Positions 20,771-23,391 of a stretch of 23,391 nucleotides of DNA are shown here, piece after piece. Location of the stretch: positions 1 through 23,391 of the forward strand of contig QUFC01000053.1 of NCBI GenBank assembly GCA_003478355.1, in the 5' to 3' direction. A model generated the notes under the pieces. The model searched no databases, was not told where the DNA came from, and saw only the letters and a program-made list of their open reading frames with translations. Source of the stretch: Lachnospiraceae bacterium AM48-27BH. GTDB taxonomy: Bacteria; Bacillota; Clostridia; Lachnospirales; Lachnospiraceae. Position 1 is the first letter of the stretch. The number at the start of each line of letters is the position of its first letter. A program made the position numbers and the translations under genes.

Positions 20771-21585
20771 TGGCAAAAGAAAATTACACACCGGAAGAGA
20801 AAAAGACATTAAAAAAGATGTTCTGGAACTCCAGATTGGTATTTTCCAGCTTTAACATGGTGAAAATGGAAGGTAATGCCTTTGCCCTGACCATGGAACC
20901 AGCTCTGGACGAATTATACAAAGACAAAAAAGAAAAAGCAGAGGCTATGCGTCGTCATGATGGTTTCTTTAACACCCACGCCGTACTGTTCTCCCTGATC
21001 GCAGGTATCACCTATGCGTTGGAGCGTCAGAAAAAAGAGACCGGTGCAGTGGATGATACCACCATTGAGAACATCAAAGTTGCTCTGATGGGGCCAACCG
21101 CAGGTATCGGAGATGCATTCTTCTTCAACTGTCTGCGAGTGATTGCAGCAGGTATTGCCATCGGTCTTTGCAGCCAGGCCAATATCCTTGGCGTACTCTT
21201 ATTCATCCTGATCTATGGAGGTTCTCAGTTGGCAGGCAGCTGGTATCTGTTAAAGACCGGTTATAAATACGGTACTACCTTTATCGATACGATCTTCAGT
21301 TCCGGATTGATGCAGGCTCTGACCAAGGCGGCCAGCATCATGGGTATCACCATGGTAGGTGCAATGGTAGCTTCTTCTGTAAAGGTAAAACTGGCATGGA
21401 CGATCACCATTGGTGAGGCTTCCGTTGTGGTTCTGGATATCCTGGATTCCATCATCCCAGGTATCTTATCCATCGTATTGGTATTTGGTTTGATGAAACT
21501 GATTAAAAAAGGATACAAACCGATCACTCTGGTATTTGGTATCCTGGTAATTTCAATCGTTTTAGCATTCTTTGGAATCTTCTAA
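20770..21585 (+). CDS. PTS mannose/sorbose-family transporter subunit EIID
   Basis: A membrane subunit of 271 residues. The N-terminus has the EIID pattern LKKMFWNSRLVFSSFNMVKM and RRHDGFFNTHAVLFSLIAG, and LMGPTAGIGDAFFFNCLRVI is the signature loop of EIID proteins. The last 100 residues are hydrophobic helices. ATG overlaps the EIIC stop (TAATG), and GAGGAGGA lies just before, so translation is coupled. Confidence 0.94.
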   Translation: MAKENYTPEEKKTLKKMFWNSRLVFSSFNMVKMEGNAFALTMEPALDELYKDKKEKAEAMRRHDGFFNTHAVLFSLIAGITYALERQKKETGAVDDTTIENIKVALMGPTAGIGDAFFFNCLRVIAAGIAIGLCSQANILGVLLFILIYGGSQLAGSWYLLKTGYKYGTTFIDTIFSSGLMQALTKAASIMGITMVGAMVASSVKVKLAWTITIGEASVVVLDILDSIIPGILSIVLVFGLMKLIKKGYKPITLVFGILVISIVLAFFGIF

Positions 21586-21606
21586 AACGAATATGGAGGC
21601 CGTACA

Positions 21607-22791
21607 ATGAACAGAAAAACATGGAAGTCAGAACGGATTCTGACAGAAAATGGATTTGTAAACGGCTATATCACCATTTGTGATGGAACAATCGAGAAAA
21701 TTTCCACAGAATGGGACGGGGAATATGAAGATGTCGGGCATACCGGTATTTTTCCTGGCATTATAGACGTACATAACCATGGCTTTGGTGGCTGGTCGAT
21801 GACCGATCCCTGTACCGATGAGGACATCAGGGGATATGTCAAAGCTCTTGCTTCCATCGGTATTACCGGTATTTTGCCAACTGCCAAAGAAGATGCCTTT
21901 GAGGCGATCGCCCGCGTGATGGATCAGGAATATGAGGGAGCTGTGATCTACGGAATCCACAGTGAAGGGCCGTTCTGGGCCAGAGGTGGAGAAAAGACCG
22001 TAGGACAGACCTGGCCAGCACCAGATGTTGCGGAGACAGAGCGTCTGATCGAGAAAGCTCATGGAAAAATGAAAGTGATGGCCATAGCACCGGAACTTCC
22101 AGGAGCTTATGATGTGATCCGTTGTTTGCATAAACATCAGATCAAAGTGGCATGCTGTCATACCGCAGCTTATGCTAAAGATATCTACGAGGCCAAGAAA
22201 ATGGCTGGATTTGACATTGCCACACATCTGGGCAATGGAATGAGGGGAATTCACCATAGAGATGTAGGTACTTTAGGTGCCTTACTCTTATTAGATAACA
22301 TTTATTATGAAGTTATCACAGATTTGAACCATATCTGCCCGGACATGTTAAAGATCATGTTTAAGCTGCAGCCTTACAGCAAGTTCTGTCTGATTTCCGA
22401 TTCCAACTTTATCGCAGGACTTCCGACTGGAACTTATATCCGTTATGGAAGGGAAAATTATGCAGATGAAAAGGGACTGATCTTAAATTCCGATGGCCGT
22501 ATCTGTGGAAGTGGAAGCTGGGTACTGCGAAACATCAAGCAGCTGGTAACTAAAGTCGGGGTTCCAGTGGAACAGGCATTTTACATGGCTTCCATTAACC
22601 CGGCGAGATATCTGGGAACCGATGGAGAAACTGGTTCTTTACAGACCGGCAAAAGGGCTGATATGATCTTTGTGAATGATGACTTTGTATGTGAACGCAC
22701 GTTTGTAGGCGGTAAGCTGGTTTATGACCGGAATATCGATACACCGGAAACCATCTTCAATGCAGAAGCACTGAAATTAAAAGTAAATTAG
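21607..22791 (+). CDS. NagA-like N-acetylhexosamine-6-phosphate deacetylase (divergent)
   Basis: An amidohydrolase of 394 residues. Metal and catalytic residues are in place: HxH in DVHNHG (56, 58), Glu120 in HSEGPF, His185 in CCHTAA, His207 in THLGNGMRG and catalytic Asp265 in LISDSNF. LNPAR-like SINPARYLG and the closing GKRADMIFVNDDF are typical. The product of such enzymes is the amino sugar 6-phosphate plus acetate, next step after PTS uptake. Unlike standard NagA, the segment after EGPF reads WARGGEKTVGQTWPAPD instead of the KGAH-containing loop, so the substrate may be other than GlcNAc-6-P, for example GalNAc-6-P or a related acyl sugar. The gene starts 21 bases behind EIID with its own GGAGG. 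Confidence 0.85.
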   Translation: MNRKTWKSERILTENGFVNGYITICDGTIEKISTEWDGEYEDVGHTGIFPGIIDVHNHGFGGWSMTDPCTDEDIRGYVKALASIGITGILPTAKEDAFEAIARVMDQEYEGAVIYGIHSEGPFWARGGEKTVGQTWPAPDVAETERLIEKAHGKMKVMAIAPELPGAYDVIRCLHKHQIKVACCHTAAYAKDIYEAKKMAGFDIATHLGNGMRGIHHRDVGTLGALLLLDNIYYEVITDLNHICPDMLKIMFKLQPYSKFCLISDSNFIAGLPTGTYIRYGRENYADEKGLILNSDGRICGSGSWVLRNIKQLVTKVGVPVEQAFYMASINPARYLGTDGETGSLQTGKRADMIFVNDDFVCERTFVGGKLVYDRNIDTPETIFNAEALKLKVN

Positions 22792-22814
22792 AACAGCAAG
22801 GAGGACACTCTTTT

Positions 22815-23213
22815 ATGATCAAATTATTCCGTATTGATGAGCGTCTGATCCATGGTCAGATTGCGATCAAATGGTCCCGTCATACTGGCGTGGACAGCAT
22901 CGTGGTAGCCAATAACAATGCAGCTGCCAATACGATGATCCAGAAATCCTTAAAAATGGCAGCACCTCCAGGAATCAAAACCGTCATTAAATCCATTGAT
23001 GATGCGATCAAGACATTAAACGATCCAAGATGTGAGCCATTAAAAGTTCTGGTTCTGGTAAACAGCCCGGAAGATGCTCTTCGGATGGCAAAAGAAGTAA
23101 AAGGAATCCCATTTATCAATGTAGGAAATTATGGAAGAGTAGCTCCGAAAAAAGAGGGAAAAGAGCGGAAACGTTTTGATAATAACCTCTATTCTATAAA
23201 TGAGCAAATTTGA
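22815..23213 (+). pseudogene. PTS mannose/sorbose-family EIIB, 3'-truncated
   Basis: The first 126 residues are a normal EIIB: LFRIDERLIHGQIAIKWSR with phosphorylated His13, VLVLVNSPEDALRM and INVGNYGRVAPKKEGKERKR. Family members have about 160 residues and continue past FDNNLY with the last helices; here the sequence switches at about 23193 to SINEQI and stops. The phosphorylation site remains but the C-terminal part of the fold is lost. AAGGAGG precedes ATG 22815. The break coincides with the beginning of an unrelated segment that carries a minus-strand gene. Confidence 0.85.
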
Positions 23214-23227
23214 AAAATTGCACAAAA

Positions 23228-23391
23228 CTACACTGCGAATTTCATAAATGAATCAAAATCATTGCTTTCCTTTGCGCATTGAAAAAGATAACGATACTTT
23301 TCCAGCTGAATGGTATCACAGATTTCGTGATATCCAGTTTCAAACGAACAGAACCTACCAGTACCCACTGCACACATGAAATGTGCCAGTG
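23228..23391 (-). CDS. Partial unidentified protein, C-terminus only
   Basis: On the minus strand a frame runs from the window end to TAG 23228-23230 and encodes about 53 residues, including MCAVGTGRFCSFETGYHEIC and FQCAKESNDFDSFMKFAV. Composition and codon use look like a true protein tail. It lies at the point where EIIB is cut, so it may be the transposase or another cargo gene of an inserted element; the family is not recognised. Confidence 0.4.
   Translation of the reverse strand, partial: LAHFMCAVGTGRFCSFETGYHEICDTIQLEKYRYLFQCAKESNDFDSFMKFAV

Noticed and set aside
1..23391. CRISPR array
   Set aside because: No regularly spaced repeats or cas genes seen; the only guide-RNA system is the IS607 TnpB.

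Overview
The window looks like an accessory-rich chromosomal segment of a Lachnospiraceae-type Firmicute (Clostridia). The evidence is AAGGAGG-type ribosome binding sites, Gram-positive lipoprotein signals, a c-di-GMP-I riboswitch, a mannose-family PTS, and tRNA-, intron- and transposon-related debris typical of gut clostridia. The taxonomic call is inference from gene style, not from a search.

Left part (1-3850) is a patchwork of mobile and defence genes. It holds an IS1634-like element with a frameshifted transposase on the minus strand and a short 3' gene remnant. An AbiEi/AbiEii type IV toxin-antitoxin pair follows, behind a promoter with two near-identical palindromes; its toxin has lost about 32 C-terminal residues to an in-frame TGA. 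A decayed Phd-type antitoxin closes this part.

Central part (3850-14870) is one signalling operon. A c-di-GMP-I riboswitch with an intrinsic terminator leads into a solute-binding lipoprotein with a 5'-nucleotidase C-terminal-like domain, hybrid histidine kinase 1, a family-3 solute-binding lipoprotein, hybrid histidine kinase 2, and a REC/HD-GYP response regulator predicted to degrade c-di-GMP. The likely logic is that two binding lipoproteins feed two membrane kinases, whose output reaches a c-di-GMP phosphodiesterase, while c-di-GMP itself controls the operon. An IS607-family element (tnpA serine recombinase plus tnpB nuclease) sits inside kinase 2 and separates its catalytic core from its receiver domain. 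Removing about 2015 bp restores the frame.

Right-central part (15017-17735) is another junction zone. It contains a GPH-type sugar symporter cut off at about 275 residues, abutting a degenerate tyrosine integrase, then a compact type I toxin-like cassette with inverted promoter/leader copies. Next come paired repeats, a 3' tRNA-Cys fragment that looks like an attachment site, a terminator, an ORF-less group IIC-like intron placed just behind that terminator, and remnants of two genes.

Right part (17803-23391) is a sugar operon: a BglG/MtlR-type PRD regulator, mannose-family PTS EIIC and EIID, a NagA-like amidohydrolase and a 3'-truncated EIIB. An unidentified partial gene on the minus strand runs off the window end. 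The operon probably imports and deacetylates an N-acetylated amino sugar, but the EIIB truncation suggests it is damaged here.
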